DNA from: Sphingomicrobium sp. XHP0239
GTDB lineage: Bacteria; Pseudomonadota; Alphaproteobacteria; Sphingomonadales; Sphingomonadaceae
Length of the DNA: 64,000 bases
Direction: 5' to 3'
Assembly: GCF_039555325.1 (NCBI RefSeq)
Contig: NZ_CP154608.1
Coordinates: 1,736,001 to 1,800,000 of the forward strand
Shown here: in pieces, positions 62,398 to 64,000 of the stretch
Layout of the letters: every line of letters starts with the position of its first letter
Numbering within the stretch: the stretch's first letter is position 1
Made by a program: the position numbers and the translations under genes
The notes under the pieces: generated by a model
Told to the model about the DNA's origin: nothing
The model's database searches: none
What the model saw: only the letters and a program-made list of their open reading frames with translations

Positions 62398-62452
62398 AAC
62401 CCCGCGCGCACCGCCCTAAAGCCACGCCAGAAACTTTCTCCCAAGGGATCGC

Positions 62453-63166
62453 ATGAACGACCGTCAAAACACCATCGCCGGCTGGGTACTGTTCGCCAGC
62501 GTCATCGCGCTCGGCACCAGCCTCGTCGTCGGTGAAGTCTTCCACGGCGAAGAAATCGACAGCTGCGAAGAGGGCGCCACCGACGGCTACTGCCCCGCCT
62601 ACGTGGCCGAAGCTTCGGCTGCCGCGGCAGGCGGCGCTGCGGAGGCGGAAGAACCGATCGCCTTCTATCTCGCGACCGCAGACGCCTCGCGCGGCGAGAC
62701 GGTGTTCGCCAAGTGCACCGCCTGCCACAACGCCGCGGCGGGCGGTCCCAATGCGCTGGGCCCGAACCTCTACGGAGTGATGGGCTCCAATATCGCGAGC
62801 AAGGCGGGCTTCGCCTATTCCGACGCCTTGTCGGGAATCGACGGAAGCTGGCAGTGGGATAACATGTCCGAATGGCTGCGCAGCCCGCGCGGCTTTGCGC
62901 CCGGCAACAAGATGACCTTCGCGGGCCTCGGCGATCCTCAGGACCGCGCCGATCTGATGCTGTGGCTCAATCAGCAGGGTTCGAGCCTCGCCGTTCCGCC
63001 TCCGCCCGAACCGGGTGCCGAGGGCGAAGAAGCTGCCGAGGACGCGGCGACCGAGGGCGATGCCCAGACCGCGCAGGACACCAACACCGCCGAGGATCTC
63101 ACCGACACCAGTGCCGAAGGCACCGGGAGCGAGGGCGGGGTCGAGGTGCCGGAAGCCACCGAATAG
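62453..63166 (+). CDS. Membrane-anchored c-type cytochrome with acidic C-terminal tail
   Basis: A 237-aa protein. N-terminal anchor helix (about 8-28: IAGWVLFASVIALGTSLVVG), a spacer, then a class I cytochrome c domain with haem motif CTACH (about 90-94), GPNLYGVMG and GNKMTFAG, where the methionine is the distal ligand. This matches the CycM/cytochrome c552-type membrane cytochromes of alphaproteobacteria. The final 55 residues are a low-complexity Glu/Ala/Thr/Asp tail that I do not usually see in this family. AAGGGA precedes the ATG. Role in electron transfer to terminal oxidase is likely. Confidence 0.9.
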   Translation: MNDRQNTIAGWVLFASVIALGTSLVVGEVFHGEEIDSCEEGATDGYCPAYVAEASAAAAGGAAEAEEPIAFYLATADASRGETVFAKCTACHNAAAGGPNALGPNLYGVMGSNIASKAGFAYSDALSGIDGSWQWDNMSEWLRSPRGFAPGNKMTFAGLGDPQDRADLMLWLNQQGSSLAVPPPPEPGAEGEEAAEDAATEGDAQTAQDTNTAEDLTDTSAEGTGSEGGVEVPEATE

Positions 63167-63270
63167 ACCGAGACGCCGACGACCGCTTCGCCGCGGACGC
63201 CGGCTGCTTCGCGCGCCCGTTTCAGCGACTTATGGTCGCGTGAACGCGATCGCTTTGTCCCCAGCGCCTA

Positions 63271-64000
63271 TCAAGCCGGGTGGTCGCACACCTCGTAGGC
63301 GTCGCAGACATGGTCCCACGCCTCCTCGGCCGTCTCGACCCAGGTGATGAGGTCGAGGTCGCGCTTGGAGATCGTGCCCTCCAGCGCCAGCGCATCGAGA
63401 TCCATCACCTTGTCCCAGAATTCGCGCTTGCCGAATACGAGCAGCGGCATCGGATGGACCTTGCCTGTCTGGATGAGCGTCAGCAGCTCGAAGAATTCGT
63501 CGAACGTCCCGAACCCGCCCGGGAACACCGCCACCGCCCGCGCGCGGATCAGGAAGTGCATCTTGCGGATCGCGAAATAGTGGAATTGAAAACTCAGTTC
63601 GGGCGTGATGTACTCGTTGGGTAGCTGCTCGTGCGGCAGGACGATGTTCAATCCGATCGATTCCTTGCCCTCGTCATGGGCGCCGCGGTTCGCCGCTTCC
63701 ATGAAGCTGGGCCCCCCGCCCGACACCACCACGAAATGCCGTTCGCCGTCCGGATCGACGGGATAGGTCGATGCGATCCGCGCCAGCTTGCGCGCTTCGT
63801 CATAATAATGCGACTTGGCGACCAGCCGCTGGGCAACCTGCCGGTCCCAATCGTTGTCCGCCGCCTCGAGCAGCGCCTGCGCCTTGGCGGGCTCGGGCAC
63901 GCGCGCCGACCCGTACATCACGAAGGTCGAGGCGATGTTCGCCTCCTGCATCAGCAGTTCGGGTTTCAGCAGCTCGAGCTGCAGCCGCACGGGCCGAAGC
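63271..64000 (-). CDS. LOG-family protein (TIGR00730-like), 5' end outside window
   Basis: At least 243 residues are visible. A GTG at 63990 could start it, but the frame remains open to the window edge, and the extra residues (LRPVRLQLELLKPE) look like conserved family sequence, so the start is probably outside. LOG motifs: FVMYGSARVPEP, SGGGPSFMEAANRGA and PGGFGTFDEFFELLTLIQTG, which replace the usual PGGxGTxxE. Members are cytokinin-riboside phosphoribohydrolases or nucleotide hydrolases of broad role. Convergent with the cytochrome gene. Confidence 0.9.
   Translation of the reverse strand, partial: LRPVRLQLELLKPELLMQEANIASTFVMYGSARVPEPAKAQALLEAADNDWDRQVAQRLVAKSHYYDEARKLARIASTYPVDPDGERHFVVVSGGGPSFMEAANRGAHDEGKESIGLNIVLPHEQLPNEYITPELSFQFHYFAIRKMHFLIRARAVAVFPGGFGTFDEFFELLTLIQTGKVHPMPLLVFGKREFWDKVMDLDALALEGTISKRDLDLITWVETAEEAWDHVCDAYEVCDHPA

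Overview
The window is a high-GC, densely packed chromosomal segment, apparently from an alphaproteobacterium of the Sphingomonadales. Evidence for this: alphaproteobacterial-type PstC/PstA permeases with enlarged N-terminal regions, UbiG and COQ7 for ubiquinone, a DciA-thioredoxin-SMC gene order, a complex I NDUFA9-like protein, a CtpA/EnvC pair, and many short or overlapping intergenic joints. I see no insertion sequence, prophage, CRISPR array or rRNA gene. One tRNA gene is present, tRNA-Leu(CAG), on the minus strand.

Layout. 1-4807: the end of a phosphate-uptake operon, pstC(partial)-pstA-pstB-phoU-phoB. 4808-9197: small housekeeping and unknown genes (SnoaL-like protein, rlmB, an AlkA-type glycosylase, a proline-rich membrane protein, a pirin, a small zinc-ribbon-like protein). 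9194-25665: the most distinctive region. Four acidic, cysteine-free, almost lysine-free secreted proteins are encoded on the minus strand (576, 188, 1546 and 1130 aa). Diverging from them on the plus strand is a complete type I secretion system (TolC-like channel, LapB/HlyB-like ABC exporter, HlyD-like adaptor). Three of the four proteins share one N-terminal beta-rich module and similar C-terminal tails, so this looks like a dedicated surface-protein or adhesin export locus.

25691-30535: gamma-carbonic-anhydrase-like protein, tRNA-Leu, PilZ protein, NDUFA9-like protein, uppP, DUF2059 protein, glutathione S-transferase. 30535-31549: a lower-GC patch with a 59-aa gene coupled to the GST gene, a lipoprotein gene and a probable gene remnant. 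31550-43509: ubiG, lysC, a nitronate monooxygenase, ptsP, a RodZ-like HTH membrane protein, cpoB, tilS, ftsH, a Rap1a/Tai-like periplasmic protein, DUF3072 and DUF3667 proteins. 43590-48667: a compact plus-strand run nadD-rsfS-rlmH-envC-ctpA-dsbB-coq7. 48717-50880: a small exported protein and a DUF885 metallopeptidase-like protein.

50949-54298: a second notable module. A TIGR03916-type radical SAM protein, a hemerythrin-domain protein and a DUF4130-UdgX fusion lie in one plus-strand run. The UdgX protein contains no cysteine at all, so it cannot hold the [4Fe-4S] cluster typical of UdgX. 54295-64000: a TonB-dependent siderophore receptor with a good Fur box upstream, smc, a DsbA-like lipoprotein, dciA, divergent mutY, a membrane-anchored cytochrome c and a LOG-family protein that runs off the window.

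A recurring architectural detail: four of nine convergent gene pairs end on the same CTAG tetranucleotide, which supplies a TAG stop to both strands. Function calls rest on motif and family recognition by eye; no database search was run.
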